A stretch of DNA of 64,000 bases from Desmodus rotundus (GCF_022682495.2 NC_071390.1:150636583-150700582), one strand, 5' to 3'; shown: positions 47,040 through 59,935, counted from the first letter of the stretch. The notes: generated from the letters alone by a model not told the origin. Numbers and translations: made by a program.

Positions 47040-49085
47040 CTACAGGGACAAGGCCATACCCCTTCTTTACCTTATTGATATTCTTGGGTATGTTTCCCAG
47101 GAGTCAAGCCTGTCTTCCTCAAAGCTGCTCTGGGGTAGGCGAGACAGATCACAGCAAGTGCTAAGTTGAAGTGTGCTCTTGTGTTCCGCTCCCCATAGGC
47201 TGGCTACACGGACTCAAGAGGGGCCAGCATGGCCTGGGATTCCCTCATGATTCCAGGGTTTTGGTTCCACAGTAGGTTTTGAGTTACAGAGAATGCCATT
47301 CTCCTGTAGAAAAAAAATAAAAACCACCCGTTCCTGACCTGTTTTTCAGAGCTTGTCAAGATAAGATACAGAAACTTGGTACAGGAGCAGTTAGAATCCG
47401 TGCATTTTTGGTTTTCTTTCTCTAACAGCATCGTCACCTGTACCCCACACAGAGTCCAAGATATCCGTAACAAGGTGGTGGCACCTAGAGGCTCTGTCTG
47501 TAGTTGCCTAATAAATGGGTGGTGTTTCAAGACTGTGTTAACATCCTTCCACCTTCTGCCATCTTCCTCAAAACCCCGAAGTACTGTATGAGTCTGTTGT
47601 TTGTTGAGTATGTGGCTCAGGATTCTTTCATTGTTGGTTATGGAAGAAAGCCCAAGTGAATTAAGCAAAAAAGGGAGTTTATGGTTTCACAGGAACTAAC
47701 AGCCCAACCCCCCCCAGCTTCAGGCACAGCTGGATCCAGAGGCTCAAACAGAGTTACCAGGACTCCATCCTCCTCCACCACTGCCAGTGTTCTTCTCCAC
47801 AAGCCTACAAATACCAGCTTTATATTCCGTATAATTGTTAGTTGTTTACCAAATATTTTTCAGCTTTCCTTCTTCTGGGTACATGGTAGTTTTGTGCTCC
47901 TCTGCCCCTTAAAGTTAGGTGTGGAAATATAACTTGCTTTGACCAGTAAAATGTGAACCTCCAGGCAGAAGTGTTTATGAGCCAGTGTACTATTCACTAT
48001 GCCCCCGTCTCTCTACCATGGTGGTCAATGAAGTATGCGTCAAGATGAGGCCTCCGTCAGCTAAGGTCTCTGAGCGACTTCAATGAGCAGATGCCCTGCT
48101 GATCCATGATTAGGAGGGAGAGCTTCTATTGCATTAAGTCACTGAGGTTTTGGCATTTTACTATGACATAATCTAGCCTACCCTGGCTAATATACATCCT
48201 CAAGGTCCCTATGAAAGGGAAAACAAAAGTAATTTTTATACTGACTTCTCAAATAAGAGTTTTAGTATCTACTCTGAATAGCTGCGGTTAGATAATATAA
48301 CCCATGTCTGAACCAATCCTGTGGCCTAGGAATGCAGAGCTCTTATTGGCCAGGCTGGTCACACCTTTACCCTTGAGATAGAGGGGAAATCAGCCCACCC
48401 AATGTTCATGCACAGAGTGGAAGATACAGAAATGTAGAAGATGAATGCTGGGCAGATTAAACTAAATATGTCTTCTGTAAGAAGTAAAAAATTTCTGCAG
48501 CATTTCCTTTTGATTCTGGAGCAGGAATCCCATCATCAGACTTTTTAGATGACCAGTGTCTGCATAAAACTGCTGAACTGCAGTTTCTGAACTGAACTGC
48601 AGAATTTTAGTGGGTTTTTATATTCTCAAACTATAAATAGGTGTTGGCAGGAAAAATTATAAATTAGCAAGTTCAAAGTAGAAAGAACCTGTCAGTCTCA
48701 TATCAAGGTGTCAGTAATAAAAGATTAAAATAATAATGTAACTTCCTTTCCTTTTCTTAAGTTTCTTCCATAGTATCTCCCATCTGTGGTATTTGTCTAG
48801 CTTTAGTGAAGACACTGCCAGTGAGAGTACCTGTCTGCTCTCTCTTTGGCTTCTTACAGTGATTGATAATCTCTGTACCTCTCATTAACATTCATGAATT
48901 CTGCTCTCTAGAAATCAGGATGAAAGCAAATCACGCTTTCCACGCATGTGGGAAATCCTAGCATAGACTGGCGTACAGTAAAGGACAGGTTCTCAATGTT
49001 GTTGTTTTTTTTCATTTAAATACTCCCCGTTCCAATCTTTTCTTCTTTGGGTTAACCTTATCATGCTTTCCAGTTTTTTTCTTAG
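47040..49085. other. Intron with weak ancient-repeat signals
   Basis: 47680-47800 (GCTTCAGGCACAGCTGGATCC, AGAGGCTCAAACAGAGTTACC) and the last bases of the window (63905-64000) look like opposite parts of one old repeat I cannot name. 47935-48200 (CATTAAGTCACTGAGGTTTTGG) resembles an LTR-type 3' end. The 154-codon antisense frame at 47204-47668 matches nothing I know. Confidence 0.35.
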
Positions 49086-49089
49086 CATG

Positions 49090-50410
49090 CTTCCAAGTGT
49101 CCTAAGTATATTGAGTATTTTCTTCTTTTCGTGCTCCGATTTGTCTATTCATCTGTGTTCCTTTTATTTTTTTTAAACTACTCTATAATATCGGTCTTTT
49201 AATTTGGTATGTTTAGACCATTTACATTTATTATAATTATTGAAATGTTTGGATTTAGTTCTGCCATTTTATTATTTGTTTTCTGTTCTTTGTGGGTTTT
49301 TTGTTCTCCTGTTTTTCACTTCCCTTCTTTCTTTTAAGTGTTTTAAACTTTTTTTAATGTTTTAATTTTTATGGGAACTTCTTATTCAATTTTTTCCAAC
49401 GATTTTTGCAAATCTTTCTATAATATTTTTGGTCTCTTTTTTATCAATTTTTAAAAGTTCTTTATAAATTAGGGACACTAAGTTTTTAATCTTGCATATA
49501 TTTGCAAATATTTTCTTCTAATTTGTGGTCTTTGACTTTGTATACAGTGTTTTTGCCATGTAGCCTTTTAGATAGTCAAATATATCAATATTTTCTATTG
49601 CATCTGATTTCTGAGTCATAGTTATAAAACCTTTTGTATTTCAGGTTATAGACGAATGACAGAGGAGTTCAATTCTTTAAAAAATTAATTGTATAATTTT
49701 ATTTTTAAATACCCAATGAGTTTGGAGTTTGTGCTTATGAATAGCATGAAGAATAGATCAAAATTTATCATTTTAAAAATGACTATCCTTTGTTCCAACA
49801 CCATATATTCAAAAAAGTCCATCTTTGCCCCCACATTCTGAGATGCACCTGTATCACATTCAAATTTCCTTCTGGGACCAAGTGTCTTTCCAGACTTGCT
49901 GTTCTCTTTCATTGGTCTGTCTGTTTGTACTCTAATGCTACACCATTTTGGTTACCGAGACTTTGCAGTAAGTTTTAATATTTCCTTTGGCTATTCCTCT
50001 CTCATAGCTCTTAAACCATTTTCCTCAGGTAACCAACCATATGTGTGGGGGGTTTTTTCTTTTTGAACTGTAGTATTTGGTGAGATCTGTTTATTTCCAG
50101 AAAAAAAGAAACTATTGGTATTTTCATTGGGATTTCAAAATTTTACAAAGTAGCTTAACGCAGATATTTTTTGATGATGTTAAGACATTCTAACCGAGAA
50201 CCAAAAATGTCTTTCCATTTGTTCAGGTCTACAATTGGCTTACAGGGTGTTTTAGAATGTAAGGGTGCTTTTCATGTAAGTTTACAGTTTTTCTTTTTAA
50301 GTTTATTTCTAAGTATTTTATCTATGTTCATTGTTATTGTAAACAAGGTTTTTTTCCTACCATTATATCTTTTAACAACTGTTTTTTAAATTTCCTTTTT
50401 AAAGCACTTT
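49090..50410 (-). mobile_element. Old L1 ORF2 region, antisense
   Basis: Antisense ORF2 landmarks: GTATGTTTAGACCATTTACATT, AATTTTTAAAAGTTCTTTATAAATT, TGGTCTTTGACTTTGTATAC, TTCATTGGTCTGTCTGTTTG and GTTTATTTCTAAGTATTTTATC. Frames are destroyed on both strands. Confidence 0.78.
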
Positions 50411-50414
50411 AACA

Positions 50415-51550
50415 CATTTTTTTTTTTTCATCTCAAGCAACTATCTCAGCTCAGGCAGACTGTGCACTACGTGTCAAAGATAATTCTTCCGTGAGCAGCT
50501 TCCGCCATGTCAGCAGATCAGTTTAAAACTTTACACATGTGCTATAGACTAGAATCCACTGGAACCTTCACCCTCCAAAATTTAGAGTACCAATTAGTAT
50601 CAAAGGAGAATATCATTCCTGAAGCTTTGTGAGCTGCTCTTTGGATTAGTGCAACCGGAATGTCGTCAGATAAAGGTACAGGACCAGAGATCAGCACCAA
50701 GTCTTGTGGGAACATCCACATTTGGAAGTACAGCCCGTCGCTGGGTTTCTGTACAGTAGAGGGGTGACTAGAGCAGCCCCATAACGTCCCTCGTCCTGAG
50801 CTTCTGCAAGCCAGTCCTTTTCAGAATGCATGAGGGGCGTCGTGTGTTAAGTATTTTACCGTACAGGACATTTTGGTAGTTCTTCCCTGTCCCTAGGAGC
50901 CACAGCGCTTCAGTGTAAACTTTGTGTTGGAGCTTTCTCTGTCTCCACTGAGGCATTGGAAGTTGTGCCAGAAATGGAGATCTGTCTTTTCTGTACTCAC
51001 TCTCGCAGCTGGGGTGTGCGTGATTCATTCTGCAATACAGTTGGGGGGAGGTGATTATTTATGCTGAAGTTCTGCACATTTGCAAAGTCATGAGATTTTA
51101 ATGGAAACTTACAATTTTTTACAAATTACTTCAACATTGGTATTCTTTATACTCACTAGAAAAGAGAGATACTAGAAAATACTGAAAAAGAAGGCAAAAT
51201 TTCAGGATCCAGAATAATGCTGAAATAAAACCAGAAGTTTAATTCTATAATCTCTTGATATTCACTGGGTTTGAGCTTAGGTCATATATGATTCCAGAGG
51301 GAACCTGGTGTGTTTGTTCATTGATCCCCATCTACCCATCCCTCATCCAAATCTTATTCTCACAGGATGGTTTGTCAGAAAACATTTTAAAGCATCTTTT
51401 TAAAAACAGGGTTTTGAAATGTAGCCCTAATGACCTTTCAACACCTGATTTAATGAAAACAATTTGCTGTGTAGCATAGATGGAAAATGGTTATTATGAC
51501 TAATTAAACAACCAGAATAAACCCACTTCTCTGTTTCTCTCTTTTCACGT
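50415..51550. other. Unassigned, repeat-poor intron
   Basis: No repeat I can name. An ATG in a fair Kozak-like setting (50508, CCGCCATGTC) opens about 45 codons before a stop, with no recognisable protein match, so no gene is called. Confidence 0.4.
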
Positions 51551-51603
51551 AGATGTGTACGCATGTGCAGACATTTATTTATTTACTTGTGTATTTATTT
51601 GTA

Positions 51604-52145
51604 CAAGGGGCAGACCCCCCAAAACAGAATGTATTTATAAAAAATTGTGTATTTATTCTTACATGTTTAAACTTCAGTCACCTTCAAAGTACTCTCTATT
51701 TGATGCAATACACCTATCAAGATGTTTTTTCCACTCTTAGAACAGTTTTTGAAATTACTGATTTTGATGCCTTTTAGTGCTTCTGCCATTTTTTGTATCA
51801 CCTCTTAAAAGGGGGCTGAGGGGGACAAAAAAGTTGCTCTGGGCAAGAGCTGGTGAATAGGGAGGGTGGGGCATAGGGGTCATACTGTTTTTGGTCAAAA
51901 ACTGCTGAACACTCAGCACAGTGTGGGCAGGTGCGCTTGCAAATCACCCATCATGAAATGGGCAAATGCAGTGAAAGAGTCTTCAAAAATGTTCACTGAA
52001 GCTGAACACAGCCTCTCACAACAACACCAGCTGGTACACTGATACAGATGGGTTCCTAGAACACTGACCTAGTAGGGGGAAGCCTGTCCTACAAGGGGCC
52101 CACCCTCCAGAAGATAATTCCATGTGTTTTTGGGGGTCCCCTTTG
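51604..52145 (-). mobile_element. Decayed mariner transposon with TA duplications
   Basis: The terminal inverted repeats (CAAGGGGCAGACCCCCC left; CAAAGGGGACCCCCAAAAA as the reverse of the right end) are flanked by TA at 51602-51603 and 52146-52147. The minus strand contains transposase debris: a YSPALAQSNFF-like stretch (relic of the mariner YSPDLAP motif) and, near the left end, a WKKHLDRCIASNREYFEGD-like C terminus interrupted by a stop. At 542 bp it is less than half a full mariner, so most of the transposase is deleted. Confidence 0.85.
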
Positions 52146-52234
52146 TATAATTTATTTAGCCTTTTACAACTGTGATATTTCTGATTCTTAATGACCTAAA
52201 GGCCATAACCAGGAGAATATTTTTAGGATGTAAA

Positions 52235-52445
52235 GAATAATAATAATAGGTAATATATATTACACACTTCTGTGCCAGGCTGTATTCCAAAAATATATTT
52301 ATTCTTCATAGGAGTCCTATTAAGTGGTTGTTATTATTATGCTGCATTAAACAAATGAGGAAGCCAAGGCAAGTTAAAGAACTTGCCCAAGCTTGCCCAG
52401 GTAGTAAATGTTGGTAATTTAATGCCTGGGCTCTTAACCAACACA
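52235..52445 (-). mobile_element. MIR SINE
   Basis: CACTTCTGTGCCAGGCTGTATTCC, AAACAAATGAGGAAGCCAAGGC, AAAGAACTTGCCCAAGCTTGCCC and CTGGGCTCTTAACCAACAC give a near full-length antisense MIR. Confidence 0.8.
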
Positions 52446-52819
52446 GAAGTCACCACTTAGCAGAAATGAAGTCCAAGAGTTCTGGTTCCTGATGTGACAG
52501 CTCAGAAAGTGCTGCTATTGTTGTTCTGTCCCTTATGCGGCTGCACTGGCCCCCTTGCTGTTACCAAATACACCGAGCAGGCTCCTGACTTACCTTCTAT
52601 CCTCTCTTCCTCAGATACCCACCTGGCTCCCTCTGACTTCCTTCAGTCGCCTTTCTGACCACCTGTATAGAATGAACTCTGTCCACAATGGGCCTTCTGC
52701 TTTATTTCTTTTTTAGTCTGCTTCATTGGTTTTCTACAGCACTTACCATCATCTGATACACTGTTTTTACTTTTATCCTTCTACCTCATGTCAACCATTA
52801 ATCTGTTTTCCTCCTCTAT

Positions 52820-53235
52820 AATTTCATCTTTTCAAGAATGCTGTGTAAGTAGATCATACAGTAAGTGACCTGAGATTGACTTTTTCACTCAGATGGCCTT
52901 GACATCTAAGTTGTTGCCATAGTTCATTCCTTTTCATTGCTGAGCAGCAGTCCTTGGCTTACATGTTTCACAGTTTGTTTAACTATTCACCTACTGATGG
53001 CCCTGTGGGCTGTCTCCAGTTTGGGGCTGTCATGAGTAAAACTGCTATGAACATTCATGTACAAGTTTTTGTGTCAGTACAAATTTTCATTTCTCTAGGA
53101 CAAGCAACTGATAATACAATTGCTGAATTGTAGAGGAAGTGTTTGTTTAGATTTTAAAGAAATTGTCCAACTATTTTCCAGAGTAGCTGGACCATTTTGC
53201 ATTTCCACTAGTACTGTAAAATCATTTCCTTTTTT
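52820..53235 (-). mobile_element. L1M-type LINE end of ORF2 / 3' UTR
   Basis: Antisense landmarks: GATTGACTTTTTCACTCAGATG, TCATTGCTGAGCAGCAGTCC, GAACATTCATGTACAAGTTTTTGTG, TAGCTGGACCATTTTGCATTTCC. Confidence 0.82.
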
Positions 53236-53239
53236 AAGA

Positions 53240-54460
53240 TGTTGAGAAAATATAAGGGCTTTCTTATCATGTATCGTATTAGGTGTTCTATCAGGAAATG
53301 GTAGTGTAAGCCCAGCCAAGGCGGGGCTGGGCCGTTCCACCTCTGTGCACACGCTTGCAGCGCAGATCCTGGCATCTCGGGCTCTGTGAGAGGTTGTTGG
53401 ATGAAATGAAGCACAGACAGGGGCTACCATGGACACACTGCATCCCGTGGTGATTTCTGATTGAACTTTGATTCACTGGGATTACTTTGCATGTAATATT
53501 CTGACATAATGTTCATGTCTTCTTTTTTGCCATACCTCCTAAGAACTGGTGGTGATGTTGATTTTGACTCTGGATGATTTCTATTTCTTTAATTATCAAA
53601 TCATTGCATCTTCTATGAGTTTCGATAGCCCAGCAGAATGTAAACTAAGAGATTTACTTTTCAGAGGAAAGCTCTAAGTTATTATATTTGGGGGGAAAGA
53701 GCATGAGCTACTGTGTCTGCATCGTGAAGAAGTGACACTGCTAAGAAGGACTAAACAGGACCAGACTCCGAACATCAGAGTGCATCTTTCCTCCCAGGAA
53801 TCTTCAAGCATGCCTGTGTTACATCCCAGGTCGCCTAAGCCATTTTTATGAAAGTGGTACCCACGGGACTCAGGAGGGACATTAGGTTTTCTAAAATTGA
53901 ACTGTTGAATGTTGTACTAAACTGACATTTTATGGAACAGTAAGTCATAATTAACTTTTTAGCAACCAGATTTATGTGGATATCCCTGGAGGATTATGTT
54001 AATATCAGGTATTTTCCAGAGTACTGAAAGACTGTCAGTGATGATACATACTCTAGTCGTGTTTTTTTAAAAAATTTCAATCACTTTAAGACATGTCTAC
54101 TTTCATAACTCAGAATTTGCCAGATTTCTTCTTTTACATATTTTCCTCTTTTCCCAGGTTCTGAGAGTCAGCTCTTTATTTCTAATGGGAGATGGTACTC
54201 TTGTATGTTAGAACAACGGGTAGCGTTATTCCCTTCCATATGAGCGTCTCATTAAACTTTGCCTCTCCCAACTCACTCATCTCTCCTGTCAACAATCATC
54301 AGAGACACGGTTTCCTTTTTTGAGTCCATGGATTTAAATTTTACAAATCTCGAGGCTTTCTCTCTCCATAAATTACTATAATGGTATAATGTAGAACAGA
54401 TGGCACAACACTGCTTGTATAATTGCCATCCGACATTAAACATGACATTGCAGCTATAGG
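53240..54460. other. Unassigned intron
   Basis: No repeat I can name and no coding signal. The 113-codon antisense frame (53095-53436) overlaps the L1 relic. Confidence 0.45.
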
Positions 54461-54464
54461 ACTA

Positions 54465-54715
54465 TGGCCTTAGAGCCACACGACAGATCTGCATTGGAGT
54501 GTGCAGCCGTGAAGGTGAGAGGTTCTATGGCCTGTGTGTGTGATTTCAGGACGTAGGCAAGTCCCTTAACCTAAACCTCAACTGTCTCATCTGTAAATTG
54601 GGAATAATAATAGTGGCTTATTTCATAAGACTGGTGTGAAGATCGAGTGAAATAACATACATGAAGCCCAGAATACTTGGCACAGGTCGGTGCTCCATAC
54701 ATATTAGCTTTTAAT
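54465..54715 (+). mobile_element. MIR SINE, near full length
   Basis: GACGTAGGCAAGTCCCTTAACC, CTCAACTGTCTCATCTGTAAATTGGGAATAATAATAGTGGC and AGAATACTTGGCACAGGTCGGTGCTC follow the MIR consensus closely. Confidence 0.85.
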
Positions 54716-54830
54716 TGTAAGCTCCTGGTGGGCGGAGATTTGGTCCATTTTGTTTATAGCTGTATCCCCAGCACCTAAGACAGTACCCATGGTAGGTTCT
54801 CCGCAAATATTTCCCGAACAAGCAAACGGT
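54715..54830 (+). mobile_element. L2 LINE 3' end
   Basis: TAAGCTCCTGGTGGGCGGAGATTTGGTCC then CTGTATCCCCAGCACCTAAGACAGTACCC is the L2 terminal motif set. It abuts the MIR before it. Confidence 0.75.
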
Positions 54831-55034
54831 TTTTCAAGACCTCACTCAAGAAAACCAGGGTCCCAAAGCACATACTGTGGATAGTTTCATTCAAGTGCAC
54901 TTCTTTTTTATTCAGATCTTATCATTCTTTCCTACACCCTCTCTTAACATACATATGTAGCTACCTCTGAGATCCTAGGAATACAGAGTGAAGAAAAATT
55001 GGTCTCTACCCTCAAAGAGATTGTCTTTTTTAAA

Positions 55035-55165
55035 AAAAATAATGTATTGTGATAACATTGGTTAATATCATTATGTAAGTTTCGGGTACACAAATTTATA
55101 GTACATCATCTGTGTCTCCTATTGTGCACTTATCCCCCAAAGTCTAGTCCTAGGAGCCTCTGTCC
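55035..55165 (-). mobile_element. L1 3' UTR tail
   Basis: AATGTATTGTGATAACATTGGTTAATATC, GTAAGTTTCGGGTACACAAA and GTACATCATCTGTGTCTCC are the antisense of the L1 3' UTR also seen at 35.9 kb. Confidence 0.7.
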
Positions 55166-55169
55166 TATA

Positions 55170-56055
55170 AGGAAACAATTAAACAGACAAGTTGCTCCCT
55201 AAAGAGGTGTCCCCTCCTGCCTTCCTTTCATTCTTCATTCAGTCTCCTTCAGCATGTTCAGTGAGTTTAGTGTGTGCATTCTCTAAAATTGTTGCCACAT
55301 ATGATTTTAATCCAACAGAAAATGTTTGTGGGGAAATGTTTGTTTTGGGTTTCTTCTTTTTTGTTTTGTTGCCAAAATAGTTTTCACTTGTTATCCCCTT
55401 TTTGACTAACTTCCAGTAGAATTTCAGATACAAAGCAACAGATGGCTGGAAAGAGGGTTTCGCAATGTCCCCTGGGCCTAGTGAAGTCCCACTTGCCACC
55501 CAGACATTGCAGTTTCTGACAGACCTTCCAAGCCTTTCCAGCTTGTTTTCCCGTGCAAAACCATACAGCGCTTAGAAGTCAGCAGAGCGTACTCAGTATT
55601 ACTACAGTGCGGTTCTGGCTCTTGTAGCTTTCTGTAGAAGCAGCAAATGTATCTAATACACAGTGGCACAACTGTCTTTAAAATTAATTTTCTTCTAACA
55701 GTTGAGCATGTTTTGAAATGTTACAGGGGAAATATGTTTGTATAACTTCTCATCTGTAGAAACGTTGGCAAGCAAAGATGTTCTTGAATTAATAGTATTC
55801 GTATTTAGTCCAGATGTTGATTCCAAAACATTTAAAACTATAGAAATTCTACAAGCACACAAGCCACCTAGATATATGGACCCCACTTCTATCCATTGTC
55901 AAAACACTTCTCAGATTCATTTTGATGTCTCGTCAAACAATTTTGCCATAACTTTATAGAAAAACAATTCTTTTATTATAAATGTTTTAAGAGAAGATGA
56001 ATTTGGTGTATTCTGACTATGCACCTTTTAATTTGTCTACTTCATAGATATTGTC
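55170..56055. other. Unassigned intron
   Basis: No repeat or coding signal I can support. Confidence 0.45.
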
Positions 56056-56059
56056 TCTT

Positions 56060-57225
56060 TTATAACTATGGAACTCAACAGAGATAAACCAGAAACCTGG
56101 TTGTTGGCCTTTCTCCTAATTGCATATATCAGCACAATGAACTTTATCAAAACTAAAAACTTTTTTCCAAAGGGTACTATCAAGAAAGTATAAAGAATCC
56201 ACAGAATTAGAGAGAATACTTGCAAATCATGTATTTGATAATAGTCTAGTATTCAGAATATATAAAGAACTCTTACAACTCATTGATAAAAAGACAAATA
56301 ACCCAATTGAAAAATAGGCAAAGGATTTTAATAGACTTTTCTATTAAAATCCCCTCTAAAGGATTTAAAAATTCTCAATTCTAAAGAAAATGACCAGTAA
56401 ACATAAGAAAAGATTCTCAGCTTCATTAGTCATCAGGGAAATGCAAATCAGAACCATGAGATGCCACTTTGCACCCATAAGAATGACTATCTTGGAAAAA
56501 AAGTACAACAAATGTTGATGTGAATTTGGAGAAATTGGAACCTTCATACGCTGCTGGTGGGAATGTAAATGGCGCAGCCACTTCGGAAAGTGCTTGGCAG
56601 TTCCTTCAGAAAGTTAAACATAAAGTTACCCTATGAGCCAGCAATTCCACTCCTAGATCCTAGAGACTAAAGATGTATGTTCACACAAAAACTTGTATGT
56701 GAATGTTTACAGTAATATCCCTCACAATAGCCCCAAAGTAGAAAGAACCCAAATGTCCATCAGCGGATGACTGGTCTAACGAAATGTGGTAATAGCCACA
56801 CAATGGAATATTATTCAGTCATAAAAATAGATGAGGTCCTGACACAAGCTATAATCTAGACAAACCTTTATTTCATTTCACATTAAATGAAGTGAGGCAG
56901 ATACAAAAGGACCACATATTGTATGATTCTAGTTATATAAAATTTATCTTAAATACCCAGAATAGGCAAATCTATAGAGGAAAAAAGTAGAGTAGTGGTT
57001 GCCAGGGGCTGGGGGCAGGGTGGTGGGGAAGAAGGAGGAGAGAAGGGGGTAGGGGAAGACTACTGAAGGGTCAGGGGTTTTTAATGGGATGATGAAAATA
57101 TTCTAGAGTTAAACAGTGTTGACGGTTGCACGACCTTCAGACATACTAAAATCCACTGACTTGCATACTTTAAAATGGTGAATTTTATTGTGTGAACTAT
57201 GTCTCAACTTTTAAAAGTCTGCACA
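56060..57225 (+). mobile_element. L1M-type LINE, ORF2 end and 3' UTR
   Basis: Sense ORF2 landmarks: GAACTTTATCAAAACTAAAAAC, AGGGAAATGCAAATCAGAACC, CGCTGCTGGTGGGAATGTAAATGG, CACAATGGAATATTATTCAGTC; then the 3' UTR GTGGTTGCCAGGGGCTGGGGG and TTTAAAATGGTGAATTTTATTG. It carries a perfect hairpin at 56323-56352 (see findings). Confidence 0.9.
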
Positions 57226-57229
57226 GAAA

Positions 57230-58130
57230 ACCTAGAGAAAATCAACTAACAAGTTAAGAATCAGCTTGATGTGAAAATATAATAATCATCCAGAGTCATG
57301 ATGTTCTCCTGGAGGTCTAATTAACAAGCTGTGTATGACAGCAAATATCCCTCCCAGGATATAAAGGAGAGATTACAGAGAAGTCACCTAGACTTCCTTA
57401 TCCCACACACTAAGATAATTGCCTGAAATTCTGCTTCAAGTGTGGTCACGTGTGAATTTAACCATGCATTGCCTAACGGGGACTGGAAGGTAGACTTGAG
57501 TTTGCAGTAACTATTTGAAAAAATGTAGTGGGTAACCACGGAAGCTGCAACTACCACATACTTTTACTGTATCTTCTTTTTTTTAAGGTGCACATTTCCC
57601 CCCAATTTTAACATCTTTGGGATGTATTTAACACTTGGCGGTGTCTTGGATTTTATGAAATATGCCAGTTTGGCATCGTGTTGGCTTTCAGGGCCTTTCT
57701 AGAGTGGTTAGTCATACCAGGTTAACGTTGCTATTCCCTAAAGGGCTATTTGTATTAAAATATCATTGCCACAGTACTCCAGCAGTTTGTTTATTTTGAG
57801 GCTTTGAAACCCAGTTGTTGACATTTCTCCTACTTGCATAAAAACCGTTCTCAGAGGTTAAATGAAAGCTCCCCGCCCCCCCATCTGTGGTATTCTGAGC
57901 ACCATGCATGATTCCCCTCCCTCACTGTTGTATGGACTAGAGGGAGAAAGTCTTCTCAAGTCATCCTGCCTTCTTATTCCCTCTGCTGCTCATTTGAAGG
58001 AGTAGGTGGATACTTGAAATAATCGGTATTTTACAAATTCTGTTTCTTGCATGGTATTTTGATTTGAAACTTTGAGTATAAGGTTTTCAATGTTTCTATT
58101 TCAGAACATAATTAAATAGTTTTTTTGTTT
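57230..58130. other. Unassigned intron
   Basis: No repeat or coding signal I can support. Confidence 0.45.
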
Positions 58131-58147
58131 GTTTTTAAATTGCGATA

Positions 58148-58343
58148 GCCCTGGCTGGTGTAGCTCAGTGGATTGAGTGTGGGCCTGCGAACCAAAGGGT
58201 CACCATTCCATTCCCAGTCTGGGCACACGCCTGGGTTGCGGACCAGGTCCCCAGCAAGGGGTGCATGAGAGGCAACCACACATTGATGTTTCTCTTCCTG
58301 TCTTCTTCCTTCCCTTCCTCTCTCTCTAAAAATAAATAAATAA
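58148..58343 (+). mobile_element. Full-length Ves SINE with target duplication
   Basis: GCCCTGGCTGGTGTAGCTCA head, CCTGCGAACCAAAGGGTCAC, GGGCACACGCCTGGGTTGCGG, CATTGATGTTTCTCTTCC and an AATAAATAAATAA tail. The B box is decayed (ACCATTCCATTCC). The 17-bp flanks at 58131-58147 and 58344-58360 match at 14 positions. Confidence 0.93.
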
Positions 58344-58364
58344 GTTTTAAAAATGCTATAACAT

Positions 58365-59695
58365 ATTCTAACTATATCATAAAAACCCTATAGTACAACA
58401 GAGTTAAAGTTCTACCCAGTATCTTCTGTAAGTACTTAGGAACCAGGAAGTCTTAGATTCCTGGGTGGAGATTGGTAAGGTACTGTTAATCCATAGTTTA
58501 CAAAATGTTTGCTTTACCCCTAAACACTGAGTGAACCTGGTAACTACAAATGGCTAGGCTTCTTAAGAATATAAACATGAGTTGAAAACTCAGAGCATAC
58601 TTAGGCTAAAAAGCAGTCATCAGGGGGCGTAGAGCAGAAGGGGGTATTTTCATGATTAGCACACTTGCTTCTGGGTGATGGTATCCTTCTGCAAAGGCCA
58701 AGTTTTTACTGGCATTGTCTTTAAACAAATGTATTGATCCTAACCATCTGTCTATATGTTATACAACAGGAATACCTAGCTATTCCCACACTGGAAAAAG
58801 GAATTTCTTCATGTATACACCAAAATGACTATTTTTGCAGATACAGTGTCCAGCACAAATAATGCCCCCTTTCCATTATAAAATCTTTTATTACAAAATC
58901 ATAAGCATGTATTTCTGTAACATAGCAATATCACACTCAAGGACACCATATGACATTTTAGATGAAATGTTCAAATTAAAACTATAAATTATTACACCCA
59001 CATTATTACCCTACTGACCACACTCAAGCAGGCCTCACTTCTGCCGGACCCTGTCTTCTAGTAATCTGCTTTCTGTGTCGCACAGATATGTATCTCTGTG
59101 TGCCACACAGCCATCAGTCCTCCCCTGGGGGCTCAGTTCAATGGTGATTTATAATGGAAAAAGTGACTTTCTCAAGCTCTTGGTTTAAGATTTGAATTGG
59201 ATAGTAAGTCTAGGTTATAACGCACAATGTCAAGGGCAAGGAAGCATTTACTAAGAGCCTAAACCATATAATTTGCTGGGAACCATGGTAATGGTAATGA
59301 TTGAGTGCTTTGAATACTCCTTTCAGTTTGAATTCTTACTGTTGTTTTAAAAAAAGTCCTCCGGGTGCTTGGATGAGCACACACACTGGACAGCCTCGCC
59401 TCTCCCGCTTGTCCCAGCACCTTCAGACACTGCCTGGAGAGAGGGGAGTGGTTTGTAGAGAGCAGCCACAAGGGGTCAATAACCCTCAGTACTGTGTCTA
59501 CCTATCAGCCTCTGCCTAAGGCATTTTGGCCATTGATGGTGCATGTGGCCTCACTGCAGGATGTCCAGGAAAAGCTCATTTCAGACCCAGGATAACAGTA
59601 CTCTTGCTTGATTTCCACTTCATTCTGTTTTCCACCTTAAATCATAAATGTGAGTAAAAGAACTGGTTGTAGCCATTTGGTGACTATTTTATTAT
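58365..59695. other. Unassigned intron
   Basis: No repeat or coding signal I can support. Confidence 0.45.
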
Positions 59696-59699
59696 ATTA

Positions 59700-59935
59700 G
59701 GCAATGCAACCTGATGGACAAGACCATTGGTACTAGAATCAGATTATGTGGGTTCATGTTCTGATTCTACTGTCCACTAGCTGTGTGACTTTGGGCGCAT
59801 TTTTTAATCTGTCTGAACCTTAGGATTCTTATCTATAATGTGGGGCTAGCGATGGCATCTGCCATATAGCAACACTATCACAGTTTCGTGAAGGTGTATG
59901 TGTAAACCACTTAGAACATGATCAGCTTGTACAGT
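59700..59935 (+). mobile_element. MIR SINE, near full length
   Basis: CCACTAGCTGTGTGACTTTGGGC, TAATCTGTCTGAACCTTAGG, CACTTAGAACATGATCAGC follow MIR from head to tail. Confidence 0.8.

Noticed and set aside
47204..47668. 154-codon antisense open frame
   Set aside because: No recognisable family and no support from context. Frames of this length are expected by chance in 64 kb.
50508..50640. ATG in a Kozak-like setting (CCGCCATGTC) as a possible processed pseudogene
   Set aside because: The frame stops after about 45 codons. The peptide is not recognisable, and I saw no poly-A end or target duplication.
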